A stretch of 64,000 nt of DNA from Acanthosepion pharaonis. Its lineage: Eukaryota; Mollusca; Cephalopoda; Sepiida; Sepiidae. The stretch lies in the NCBI GenBank assembly GCA_903632075.3, contig CAHIKZ030000812.1, positions 576,501 through 640,500 of the forward strand, read 5' to 3'. A program made the position numbers and the translations under genes. This document shows, piece by piece, positions 48,271 to 58,704 of the stretch. The notes beneath the pieces are model-generated. The model saw only the letters and a list, made by a program, of their open reading frames with translations, ran no database searches and had not been told where the DNA came from. The stretch's first letter is position 1; each line of letters begins with the position of its first letter.

Positions 48271-48615
48271 AAGAAAAAATCAAAAACCTTTTCAAAAAAG
48301 TCGTAAGAAAAGAACGTAAGAAAAACGATAAAAATAAATCAAACTTAACCAAAATGTAGTTTACAGTTCAAAAAGAAGTCGAGTGGTAATCACCAGTCAA
48401 AATCGGTCTACTGATGTCACGATGATCACTGGTGAGTGTGAACGAGTTTCCGTTTTCAACTTTTCGATTGCTAATCATAATCATATCTAATGCTTCTTCC
48501 TTTTGTAAAGAAAGGGTTTCAAAGAAAACAAATTACTGGATTTGCCTCCCAAAATATTAATCAAATAAATATCAACTCCGAAATGAATCTTATTTCGTAT
48601 GGTCTCCTTTCAGAC
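48271..48615. other. No gene seen
   Basis: AT-rich spacer between the reverse-strand LINE and the forward-strand LINE. Confidence 0.4.
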
Positions 48616-49750
48616 AGACAATATGGACTTCGCTTCTCTAGGTCAGTTACCGATGTTATGTGTTAACGGTTACAACTGAAAATTTGTGGAGCTTTAGATA
48701 AGAGGAAGGTGGTGCCTGGACTGTTGCTTTAGATATCCCAAAGGCGTTTGACAGGATTTGGCATGCTTCATTTCTTCACAAGAAACAAGGTTGTTATTTC
48801 TGTATTAATTTTTGATTTGATTCAATCTTTCTTAATAAATCGCGAAATGAGCCATTCTTCCAGATATTTTGCATTAATGCGGATGTCACCCAATGCTTTA
48901 TCCCTGGACCTAGTTTATTCTTAATTTTCATCAATGGGCTTCCTGATGTCATTGGTATCTATACTGATGACACAACTATTTATTCTTAGTCTTAATGGTA
49001 CGTCTAATTGGTTCGACAAGGACAAATTGGCAGCTGACCACAAAAATCTGTTAACTTTTTTCCACTGACATGAAGTGAAACGATTATATTAAATCAATCG
49101 CCGCTAAGAGAGTTGGTTAATTGTGTCGTTCTTGACAATTTTTCTCTCCAGAAACTATCTTACATCTTTATAAGTTTATCACTCATCCATGCACCGAATA
49201 TTGCTGCCATATCAGGTCCGGTGCTTCTGCTATGTATTTAGATATTCTTGACAAAATCTGAAGAATCTGCAATGTTGTGGATCCTGACTTACCATCGGGA
49301 CTTCAGGCACTTTCCCACCGCCGTAACGCCGTAACGTAACTTCTGCGTCTTTTCTATACATTTCTTCATGGTAATTGTTTTGTTTCCTCTTTGGTATCTC
49401 TACTTTACGAATTTAATTTATTATTAGTGTGGTAATTAGGTCCCATACTTTTGCAGTTGAAATTGTTAGATTGCTAACAGTTTCTTCTCTCGCACTTCTT
49501 GCTTGTAGAATTCTCTTCCTGCTTCTAGCTTTCCAGTCAACTTTGATGTTCAAAAATGTTAATGCAATGTGAGTTATCATCTTTATTTCCTGTTCTTTTA
49601 TTGTCCTTACGCTTTAGTAATAGTTTTCACATATTCTTTCGTACTCAATAACCCCTTGCACCTTAGTGGCATAATCGCCTTTCTTTGGGTGAAAAGATTA
49701 AAAATATATCGAAAAATTGTGGTTCATCGTTATGAGTATGACTTCGCGAA
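48616..49750 (+). pseudogene. CR1/Jockey-like LINE fragment a
   Basis: Plus-strand pieces of RT appear in order. LSDRQYGLRFSRSVTDV lies at about 48607-48655. A motif-A region (LDIPKAFDRIWHA-like, with a frame change) is at about 48730-48770, and FLIFINGLPDVIG then IYTDDTTIYS is motif C at about 48925-48990, with both aspartates present. The post-RT region at 49150-49320 has HAPNIAAISGP-like words, and the tail at 49600-49740 includes VLNNPLHLSGIIAFLWVK, seen as the conserved end of such elements. Many stops and frameshifts make it non-functional. Confidence 0.8.
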
Positions 49751-50330
49751 TGCAATAAAAATCTAGTGAAATGATTGGAAAATTGAAACAAAAGAAGACA
49801 AATAAATAAATACACTATTGACGAAAGTTATAGTAAGTCTAGGAGACCATAATTAACTTGCAAACTAATTATTTATTCAGATATATGGAATATTGTATTA
49901 ATTAAATATATATTTTTAGGGTTTATAATTTATAAATAAATAAATAAGCACTGTTGCACTTAGGTTGTTTGTAAAATAAAACGTAAATCACTCAAAACAA
50001 GTTATCATTTTTAAAGAAGAATAGATATAAGCTGAAATTTAAAAGAAATATAGTAAGTGTTATTTTCATGGAAAATCCAAATTCCGGGAAAGGTACAGAA
50101 ATACACTGATCTTTTTCATAAATGATTGAATTTATTTTGTGTCTATGTCTTATGTTATTACATGCAATTTACAAATGAAAATGCCAGAGAAATAACTACA
50201 CGATGATTTCATAATACCTCGTATCTACCAGATTTAGAAAGCAGTTGGAGTTGTGCTTCTGTACTGGCTCCAGTTCATTCCAAACTCTACATCTATTGCC
50301 TCACTGCTTCTTGCTTTCCAGTTTGTCCTG
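49751..50330. other. No gene seen
   Basis: AT-rich spacer between two related LINE fragments. Confidence 0.4.
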
Positions 50331-50945
50331 TTCGGTAGTACCTGTTTTTAAGAACTCTGAAGAACCCCATCTAACTATCGCGCTGTTAGTCTCAATACCG
50401 AAACGACTAATAGGACTTTAATCAACGCTGAAGTGGTTAAGCATATTACCTCTTACGACTTACTTTCTGACAAACAATATGACTTCCGTTTCGCCAGAGC
50501 TACCGCTGATGAGCTAACGGCAATCACTCAATGTGTATATCAAGCTCTTGATAATAACGGCGAAGATCGCGCTGTAGCTCTAGATATATCGCTATGGTTT
50601 GATTTAATTCAATCCTTATCAAATCGCGAAATGGTTGTTTTGAACGGGCTCGTTTCTAGATCTTATCACACGAACACGAGTATCTCACAAGGCTCCATCC
50701 TGGATCCTACGCTGTTTCTGATCTTCATCAATGATTTTCATGATGTCATCACTTCCCAAGTAGGCATTTATGGAGATGACACTACCGTTTACTCCTGTCT
50801 CAATATCAAATCCGTCGGAGCTGAAAATGTTATCCTGGCCTCGGCTCTCAAAAAGAACCCCCCAATCAGTGGTTAACTAGGCTTGTAAATTTTAATACTT
50901 CCAAAACGAAACTTCTCTCTTTTAACCACGACAGAGAAACTATCT
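50331..50945 (+). pseudogene. CR1/Jockey-like LINE fragment b, internal deletion
   Basis: The 147-codon frame 50433-50876 carries LLSDKQYDFRFARATADEL, then VALDISLWFDLIQSLSNREM, then ISQGSILDPTLFLIFINDFH and VGIYGDDTTVYS. The motif-A block ends after ALDIS: the segment from the KAFDRVWHA part to the next helix is missing in frame, while motif B and motif C (GDD) are kept. So a short in-frame deletion removes part of the palm. The fragment ends at a TA tract. Confidence 0.82.
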
Positions 50946-50965
50946 ATATATATATATATTCACTA
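50946..50965. repeat. (TA)n tract
   Basis: Short TA run between LINE and the next repeat. Confidence 0.85.
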
Positions 50966-51715
50966 GCAGCATGGCCCGGCATTGCCCGTGCTTGATTCAA
51001 AAATCATATGACATACAGCAATCGCTAAGACCTGACTTAAAATATTTTTACCCTTTCTTGCCTTTAAAGGAGTGCCCTTTGCCGTGCTGATGTTGCTTCG
51101 TGCCTTACCTCTTGCCTATCTCACACTGCGAATTTTTTCTAAGTTCTATACTAAACATTAAATCTGTTACGAAGAAAGAACTAAACAAAATGAACACAAA
51201 ACGATCAGCTTTAAAAAAAGGACTCGTAACTGGAAAAACCGAATGAAAAAAGAATGTTAACAACAAATACTTTTTCACACCCAACCCAGTTCTGCGGAAT
51301 CAGAATCAACGTTGAGTTTAAGCAAGCGAATGAACCAACTGGAGTAAATTGCCATGCAGATTTAAATTTTTCCCACTTGTGACGAATGCAGCTATCGATT
51401 TTTTTTGCATGCTAGTTAACATTAGTGTCAGTCAGCTGTTGGCTCTCACGCTGGCCAATAGAATCTTCCTGCCTACTCGTGTCAGCCAGCTATTGTCTCT
51501 CACTCTGGCCAGTACATAATGGCCACAAACTACATGAAAACTGCCGTTGAAGCATGAAAAAATCGATTATTTCCACTATCGATGCGAGTTGGGAAATGCA
51601 AAGTCGGTCTTAGCCTTCCCGCTATCTTGGAGCATGTGCATGTAAATATTGGTGCAAATCCGTCGAAAATTGCGACCGTGCATTCGTTACACACACACAC
51701 ATACTGCCTTTTATA
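50966..51715 (+). repeat. Unclassified ~750-bp repeat between TA tracts
   Basis: GC-richer DNA bounded by TA-rich DNA, with a palindromic-looking start (GCCCGGCATTGCCCG). It holds an imperfect ~52-bp tandem duplication of GTGTCAGTCAGCTGTTGGCT at about 51427 and 51479. No protein coding seen. It may be a nonautonomous transposon. Confidence 0.35.
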
Positions 51716-51719
51716 GATA

Positions 51720-51762
51720 GAGGTATTTGATATATATATTTATATATATATGGTACACAAAT

Positions 51763-51853
<91 letters not shown>

Positions 51854-51855
51854 TA

Positions 51856-51905
<50 letters not shown>

Positions 51906-51909
51906 GTTA

Positions 51910-51951
<42 letters not shown>

Positions 51952-51960
51952 GTTATTATT

Positions 51961-51995
<35 letters not shown>

Positions 51996-52002
51996 CATCA
52001 CC
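51720..52002. repeat. Compound (CA)n/(TA)n microsatellite
   Basis: A CA tract at about 51767-51810, then alternating TA blocks separated by a recurring CATTATTATTT/CGTTATTATTT spacer, running to 52000. The open frame through it is an artefact. Confidence 0.95.
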
Positions 52003-53211
52003 ATGGGATCTAGAGACTCTGCAGAATCTTCGGACCTTGTCGGTCTATTTATACTGTACAATCTAACCGCCCACCGTGGACTAGACATTGGGGACATCGG
52101 GCTATACAGAGATGACGGACTCATGGTAGTGAGGAGCTCCACAAACTTTAAAACAGAGAAAATTAGAAAGATAATTTACTATGAATTCGGGAAACTAAAT
52201 TTAAAAACAATAGTCCATACTAAATTAAAAAGAGTAAACTTCCTAGACGTAACCCTAGACTTAACGAACAACGTTCACCTACCTTACAGAAAACCTAAAC
52301 CCCTGTATGTACATCCTAAGTCAAACCACCCTCCATCTATAATTAAGCATATACCCTCATCAATAGAGAAAAGAATAAGTATGAACTCAGCAAATAAGGA
52401 AATATTCCAACAACACAGTAGTTTTTACAACACAAACCTGAAAAATAGCGGATACAAAAACGCTGACATAACCTATAGAAACGATAGTACCAATAATAAG
52501 AAAAACAGGAAAAGAAAGATCATCTGGTATACCCCTCCGTACAACGAAATGGTCAGCCCCAAACTAGGCCATAAATTCCTAGATTTAATTGAAAAGCACT
52601 TTCCCACTAATAGCAAACTTAGCGACATCTTTAACAAAAACACCTTGAAATTGAGTTACAGCTGCACTGAAAATCTAGAAAGAATCATAAAAAGACATAA
52701 TAAGAAAATCCTAGAAAAACACGCATACCAAAACAGTAATAAAACACATAAACTAAAATTGGATAAAAATAACGAAAAATTATGTGATTGTAGAAACCCT
52801 AAAAACTGCCCGTTGGAAAATAAATGCCTCACAAAATCCGTGGTATACCAGTGCACTATCTCATCCATTGAGAGTCCTAACACTGATAGGATATACATAG
52901 GCTCAACGAAGAATAATTTTAAAATTAGATGGAGGCAACACAAGAGCTCCTTCAACAATATCCAAAATAGAAATCAGACATCTCTATCCCAATATTTCTG
53001 GCATCTAAAAGAAACGAATAAAACACCAAAAGTAAAATGGAAAATAGTAAATAAAACAAGAACCTGTAAAACCTGGGATGACCCATGTCCTTTATGCTTA
53101 CAGGAAAAACTACACATCATTAAATTTCTAAATAATGAAAAATTATTAAACCATAGGCAGGAGTTAACGGTTTATTGCCGACATCAACAAACTTTCGCAT
53201 TAAATAATTAG
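52003..53211 (+). CDS. Penelope-like element: RT tail plus GIY-YIG endonuclease
   Basis: Penelope-like retroelements fuse a reverse transcriptase to a GIY-YIG nuclease. Homology begins near ATG 52003 (the open frame starts 92 codons earlier in a microsatellite) and gives about 402 codons, so only the C-terminal part of the usual RT is present. LYRDDGL (about 52102-52120) is the RT motif C, then VNFLDVTLDL, the SNHPPSIIKHIPSSI block, IIWYTPPYN and the thumb-like HKFLDLIEKHFPTNSKL. CDCRNPKNCPLENKCLTKSVV (about 52788-52845) is the Cys cluster before the nuclease. IYIGSTKNNFKIRWRQHK (about 52890-52943) is the GIY-YIG core with YIG and the conserved Arg. The frame is intact. The N-terminal RT blocks are missing, so it is 5' truncated. 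This is the best-preserved coding stretch in the window. Confidence 0.9.
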   Translation: MGSRDSAESSDLVGLFILYNLTAHRGLDIGDIGLYRDDGLMVVRSSTNFKTEKIRKIIYYEFGKLNLKTIVHTKLKRVNFLDVTLDLTNNVHLPYRKPKPLYVHPKSNHPPSIIKHIPSSIEKRISMNSANKEIFQQHSSFYNTNLKNSGYKNADITYRNDSTNNKKNRKRKIIWYTPPYNEMVSPKLGHKFLDLIEKHFPTNSKLSDIFNKNTLKLSYSCTENLERIIKRHNKKILEKHAYQNSNKTHKLKLDKNNEKLCDCRNPKNCPLENKCLTKSVVYQCTISSIESPNTDRIYIGSTKNNFKIRWRQHKSSFNNIQNRNQTSLSQYFWHLKETNKTPKVKWKIVNKTRTCKTWDDPCPLCLQEKLHIIKFLNNEKLLNHRQELTVYCRHQQTFALNN

Positions 53212-53809
53212 CATATAAAAAAAAAATCCCATAGCTAAGTAAAATTCTTAAAAGCTTAGCCAAATCATTAAATAGGAAAAACCCTTTTTGTAGTCGTCAA
53301 AAAACAAAAAAAAAACAAATTGAAATTCAGTGCAATACGATCTGTATATAAAACACCCACTTGAATAAACAAACAAATAAATAGATAATCAGATGGACAA
53401 TAATAAAAGACAATTCTCCAGACACATAACGATTGTAGGCGCGCCATAAAAATATCCCTCACTGGGAACCAACTAAAGGGTGACCGCCTTGAAATAGATA
53501 CCCTACCCAACCTTAGCAAAACCTCTCAGAAGATGATGAATCTATTGATAAGAATTAACTCTCTGACCACTTAACGAAGGAAAATAGTCTAGCCACTCCC
53601 ACAATAACGAATTCTGTAAAGGACCATGCCTAAAAATACACGTAAACCGAGAGATAGCTTATTCCTAAAATTTCGCTTGAAGATGAAACGAGACTAAACA
53701 CCACAATTCAACTTAATTTTAATAATTATTTGGATGATTTCGGCTCTCTTTTTTGAAACATGAGAACTCTTATGTAGCGAAGGAATCATATTTTTAAACA
53801 AAAAATATT

Positions 53810-53842
<33 letters not shown>
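53212..53842 (+). mobile_element. PLE 3' untranslated tail ending in (TA)n
   Basis: Follows the stop. A GAAGATGAAACGAGAC block at about 53680 and GATTTCGGCTCTCTTTTTTG near 53736 precede an abrupt TA tract at 53816-53842. The tail therefore begins after and ends before a TA array. Confidence 0.6.
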
Positions 53843-53846
<4 letters not shown>

Positions 53847-53954
53847 ATTTTGTATAATTTTTTATATATCAAAAATCAGTATTTAGAAAAATATTATAAT
53901 CTGCAAAGTTTCCTGTGACGCATTACATCCAATGAAATCTTAACGGATGAATCG

Positions 53955-53957
<3 letters not shown>

Positions 53958-54009
<52 letters not shown>

Positions 54010-54035
54010 CATATTATATCCTAATGTATTCATTA

Positions 54036-54081
<46 letters not shown>
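53958..54081. repeat. Two (TA)n tracts
   Basis: TA runs at about 53958-54005 and 54042-54081. Confidence 0.95.
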
Positions 54082-54086
<5 letters not shown>

Positions 54087-54198
54087 ATTAACTGATTTGA
54101 AAATCTGAACATGACTTTTTTTTTTTTTTTTAAGCGTTTCCCCAAGCAAGGCGGGAAGCCACTAGGACGCAAGGGGTTACAGAAGATTTGGAGCAAGA

Positions 54199-54861
54199 TC
54201 AGATAGGAGTGATAGAGGAAAGGATGGAGAGAAGGATAGTGGATAGATCAATGCAACTGGAGATGTCGATTGACATTACATTTGAATAGTTAGAGATTAT
54301 AGCTCTCAGGGAAACAGGAATAGGGATGGGAGTTCCACAGGCGAGAGGTGCGATATATGAAGCTATTGGAGTAGAAGAGACGGCTACATTTAATAGTTTC
54401 AAGAGTGAAAGCGTGAGAACGGGATGCCAGCCTCGTGGCGCGCTTGAATTCATGAAGTCTGGGAACCAGCGAATGCAGCTCCTAGGAACAATTACCATGA
54501 AAGTATTTGTAAAAAAAGAGGCGACGGCGCGTCTGTGAGAAAGTGACTGTAGACGAGCTGCCAGAACAGCGCCAATTATATTGCATATCCGCCTCTGGAT
54601 CTTATCAAGAACCCCGAGGCAAACAGAAGGGGCTCCAGACCATATATGGCAGCAATACACCATGCAAGGACGAATTGTTGATTTGTAGATCTGAAGGATC
54701 GATTCCGGAGAGAAAAATTTCCTGGCGCGGCACAGGGAGTCAAATTTCCTGGCGGTGGACGAAGCAATTGACTCAATGTATTTGTTCCATCTCAGGTCAG
54801 CAGTCAACGTGAGACCGAGCAGCCGCGGAGAGGTGCTCTCGAGAAGTTCAGCGTCAGACAT
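54199..54861 (-). pseudogene. LINE c C-terminal region
   Basis: A 220-codon frame with the RT thumb/connection of CR1/Jockey-like elements (RLLGLTLTADLRWNKYIESI, TARKFDSLCRARKFFSPESI). Its late part, after LSHRRAVASFFTN, diverges into serine/isoleucine-rich sequence of unclear origin. Confidence 0.75.
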
Positions 54862-55202
54862 TCTGGGGGGGGGGACAGAGAAGAATCTCTGCGGTGATTA
54901 ATAGAGAGCAGTTTTGTTTTTGAGGCATTATTGACCAACCAATTCCTGCCCCAGTTCACAACCGATTGGAGGTCCTTTTCGAGACGTACGGCCAGGTTAG
55001 TTTTGTCAGCGACACTAGATTTGTTTTTGAGGCAGGTGTAAATTGTAGTGTCATCCGCGTAGATGCCAACTTGGGAATCTATGGCGTCAGGAAGGTGGTT
55101 GATGAAAATAAGGAATAAAGTAGGGCCCAGGATGGAGCCTTGAGGAACACCTGCGTTCGTGGGATAGGAACTGGAGGAGAATCCGTTGAGAACGACCTTC
55201 AA
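54804..55202 (-). CDS. LINE c reverse transcriptase palm fragment
   Basis: Catalytic motif C reads YADD, so this piece alone retains a canonical active-site pair. Motif B is GVPQGSILGPTLFLIFIN. The open frame ends at 54804, and the next part continues in another frame from 54861 downwards. Confidence 0.82.
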   Translation of the reverse strand: MKVVLNGFSSSSYPTNAGVPQGSILGPTLFLIFINHLPDAIDSQVGIYADDTTIYTCLKNKSSVADKTNLAVRLEKDLQSVVNWGRNWLVNNASKTKLLSINHRRDSSLSPPPECLTLNFSRAPLRGCSVSR

Positions 55203-55590
55203 TTCACGGGTGACAGGAATGAATGTATTAGGTCAAACAATCAACCTGTAATACCATAACCCTGGAGCTTGCGAAGAAGGCCGGCATGCCAAACCCTATC
55301 AAACGCTTTGGTGATGTCTAGGGCCACGGCATGCTCCGTTATTTTGAAGAGCTTGGTAGACAGTTTCAGTGATGGCCGTGGAGGGCAATGTGGGCGAAGT
55401 CCCAACCGAGGGATTTTCCCCACCGGTCCGTGTCGTAGATAGGACCATTACAGGCGCCGCGGATTTAACAGTCTCGGCCAGAGAATTTTCCGGCCGCAAA
55501 AATCCAAACAGTTGGGGATGGAGACAAAGGCCAAACGATCGAGCATTAGACCAAAAGTCCATCCCCCGTTCAGGTTGTCGGAAAGAGCAC

Positions 55591-56216
55591 CTAAAATTTA
55601 GCCGTGCTGCATAAAAATGCAGCCAGGTGCTCTCCCGTTACTTTACAAGGGACCTCAAATACGGCCACACTGGTCCTTCGCCGACCCTCGTATTTTGTTC
55701 TTAAGATGAGGTCCTTTGTTATTAACTCTTCGGCTGTGGGCAGCAGTACGTCCCACATGAAAAAACCCGAACCCTTGATAACTTTTGGGGGTTTAATCCC
55801 TAGCGACAAAAGTGATTTGATCACTGTGTCTTTCGTGGAGCGACACATTTTGCGCGTATGCTTGTCCACCACGAAGACCGACACCATTCTCTTTTCGAAT
55901 ACCTTAGTTCTTGGACGTCTTCAAGGAGCCCATCTTCTTTTATAAGATGTGCGTAGCCCATAGCCTTTTCCAAGAACTCCGCGATATTCCCAATACAACT
56001 CGGCGGGGACTTCCAGCAAGAGGGCGATTCCCCGGCTGTCTCCTTAGCTTGTGCCTCCTTTGGCAACTTGTCGTCAATATTTTTGCTTGAGACCGGCATA
56101 GTCTCCTCTTTTCCAGAGCTAGCAGACTCCGGCACATTCATCTTTTGTAAAGGATTTTTAAGCGTAGCCTTTCCCTTAGATCTCATTTTATCTGGGGTTT
56201 CAGCCTTAGCGACCAC
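55591..56216 (-). pseudogene. Tx1/L1-like LINE ORF1 fragment
   Basis: Two overlapping reverse-strand frames, 55821-56216 and 55591-55887. The first has a basic-to-acidic stretch ending in ELRYSKRE; the second, in a neighbouring frame, has the word VLLPTAEELITKDLILRTKY followed by GRRRTSVAVFEVPCKV, a conserved ORF1 block of Tx1-like L1 elements. No CCHC knuckle is visible. It ends at the LINE c edge. Together with the ORF2 remnant at 46286-48270 on the same strand, it could belong to one disrupted element. Confidence 0.62.
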
Positions 56217-57670
56217 AAAAGATCCTTTTTTACCAACTCACCTCGGCCATTAAAAGGAAAAACTTCACCCAGTGGGTCTAACGTGATTTTGTTCAAAAGG
56301 AAAAGGAGTTGGGATAGGGAGAAGAAAAAAAAAGAAAATAATAGAAAAAACGCAAAATTAGATTCTTCTAAAAATAGAATGAGTTAAACAAATAAAGAAA
56401 GAAAAATAGGAAGCCTGGATACACCAGTAAATAAACAATAAACTATCTTATAAATACTAATTTAAAAAGAAGAAATTATACCAAAAACAAAAAGCAATAA
56501 AATTTAGAATAAAGGCTGCTAAAAAAAATACTGTGAAAACTAAAAGTTAACCCAAATTAAAAATAAATAAAACTGATAGAGTATTTAAATTAAAATAAAC
56601 TAGCTCAAATAAGTAAATAAAAGAAAGAATATAAAATAAATAGACTGGTAAGACTTAAAAATTCAAAATTCAAAATGGTGCCCAAAAGCCAAAAGCTGCC
56701 AAGAAGAAAAAAATGAAAGAAGTTATACAAGAAAGAGAAGAAAAAATAAAAGTTCAAAATATTAAAAAAACAATCTTTTTTACACGTCTACAATTAATTG
56801 TAAAATGCAGAAGAAAAAGAAAAGTCTGGTTTGAAACCAAAATAAAATAAAGGTTTGCGGCCGAAGTCACTGAAGAAAGAAAAATAAATCAAGTGGAATT
56901 AATTCGAAAATAAAAACGGGGGATGGTATAAACTAAAAAGGTGGGAAAATCAAAAAATTTCTTTCTTTTTCTCTTTTCTTTTCTTAAAATATACTTATTT
57001 TTTCAAAGCGAGAACTGAAAAATAAACAGAAAGCAAACAAGTCCGGTAACAAAACAAATGAAAGAAAGAAAAATAAATCTTAACGAATAACTTAACTTAG
57101 CGAATAACTTTGTGGGCCGAAGAAAGTTCGTCAATCCAAAAGGAATAACACAATAGATTCCAAAAATTGGTCACTTCCGGTGAAAAATCCGTCTGACAAG
57201 CGAAAAGATATTTTTGGAATAACTTATTTTAAAATTTACTGAGTTTTAAAAGCACATACATTCATAATTTTTGTTTCCAAGGATACAGAGAAATACAATC
57301 ATTTAGACAGGGGCGGTAGCGTGTTCTTTTTTATTAACTATTATTGTATCAATTATGAGTTACGTTCGAAAAAGGGTTAAGTCTAGGTAGGGTAGGGGTG
57401 TCTTTTTTCAACGAATTTTGACATCCGTTCAACGCATGTCGGCTGGTTTTTATCAACTGCAAAAAGATTTTAGTTTAGTTAAATTTCTACTTGTATACAT
57501 ACAAATTCTTTCTAAAATCCGTTGTATTGATCTACAATTTTAAAATATTTTTACTTTTAATTACTAATACATTATATTTCTTTTTTAAAACAAATAAATG
57601 AAATAGAATTACTTAGATTATTTAAAAATTATCACATATAAGTATGTATATTACCAGCTACGCTGTTTTT
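56217..57670. other. A-rich DNA, no gene seen
   Basis: A-rich, purine-biased DNA. It could be the 5' region of the LINE to the left. No motif is identifiable. Confidence 0.4.
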
Positions 57671-58344
57671 CTTTTCTTTTCTTTTTTTAAATTTATTTAA
57701 GGAAAAGTTTTGACAGTGTCAGCAAAAAATAACTAGAATGTCTCTGATTCAGTAAATTCTTATTTTTTTTATAATTCAGGTTTAATTTCAATATCAAACT
57801 CTACCGGGTGGCAGTCTCATCCTCAGGCTATGTTTGGAATAACTATGCTACGGAATGTTTTACTCATTTATAGTTTTGAAATGGGTGGTATGTTCTAGGG
57901 TTTGTTTTTTATTATCAAGTAGTCACTGTTTTGATTGAGGTAGCGGAGTTTGTTATATGCTAAGTTTTTGGAGTCGTGTAAGGTTGGGTTGGATTTTTTT
58001 GGTTTTTTTTTTTTTTTTTTTTTTTTTGTCTGGCTACAATGGCTAAACTTATCCGACTCCCGGCTTAAACGCTAACTGGTTGATGTTGTAGTTCTGTTGT
58101 TTTTTGTTTTTTTATTATTTTGTTTTTTTTTTTTTTTTTTTTGTTTATTTTTTATTACTGTATGCTAAAACTTTAACTGATTGATGTTGTAGTTCTGGTA
58201 GACTTTGGTGTTTTTTTTTTTGTTTTTTATGATGATTTCTTAAAGAGGCTTTAAGATTATGATTGGTTTGTGTTTTTAAACCTATTGTTTTAATTGTACT
58301 TGATTTGGAAATTTTTATTATTATTTTTTTTCGTCCATTTATAA
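57671..58344 (-). mobile_element. PLE-tail duplications with T-rich blocks
   Basis: On the reverse strand, 57790-57690 is related to the end of the PLE at 58345-58450: both hold a TTxxTGCxGACAxxxxCAAA-type word and then a TTCCTTAAATAA end. A ~100-bp unit with TTGATGTTGTAGTTCTG at about 58080 and 58182 is duplicated between them, and pure T runs occur near 58005-58027 and 58125-58142. Confidence 0.55.
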
Positions 58345-58656
58345 AATGCTAATTATTTAAGGAGAATATTTGGTGATGTCTGCAAAAAGCCGTTATCTCA
58401 ATTCTTTGATTTAATAAATTTTCGTTTAATAAGTTAATAATGTGTAGTTTTTCATTTAGGCTTAAAGGGCATGGGTCATCCAAGGTTTTATAAGTTTTTG
58501 TTCTATTTATTATTTTCCATTTTACTTTTGGTGTTTTATTTGTTTCTTTTAAATGCCAAAAAAATTTAGATAGTGATGTCTGATTTCTGTTTTCTAATAT
58601 TATTGAAGGAGCTTTTGTGTAATCTCCACCTTATTTTAAATTTCTTCTTTGTGGAT

Positions 58657-58704
<48 letters not shown>

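Larger units (their letters stand above)
54184..55580 (-). mobile_element. CR1/Jockey-like LINE fragment c, reverse strand
   Basis: The best preserved of the three related copies. The reverse strand carries an RT N-terminal part (55560-55430, frames changing), motif A AVALDITKAFDRVWHAGLL (55241-55423 frame), then NAGVPQGSILGPTLFLIFIN (motif B) and VGIYADDTTIYTCLKNKS (motif C with both Asp) in the 132-codon frame 54804-55202. The following 220-codon frame 54199-54861 is the post-RT region with DKIQRRICNIIGAVLAARLQ and LSHRRAVASFF. No endonuclease or poly(A) is seen. It ends at the T-rich/TA zone near 54184, and its 5' edge abuts a Tx1-like ORF1 at 55591. Confidence 0.85.

Noticed and set aside
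51727..52002. N-terminal 92 codons of the long open frame ending at 53211
   Set aside because: Encoded by CA and TA microsatellites (Thr-His and Ile-Tyr runs); homology to PLE starts only near 52003.
54326..54812. Plus-strand open frames over the LINE c region
   Set aside because: Antisense shadows of the reverse-strand reverse transcriptase.
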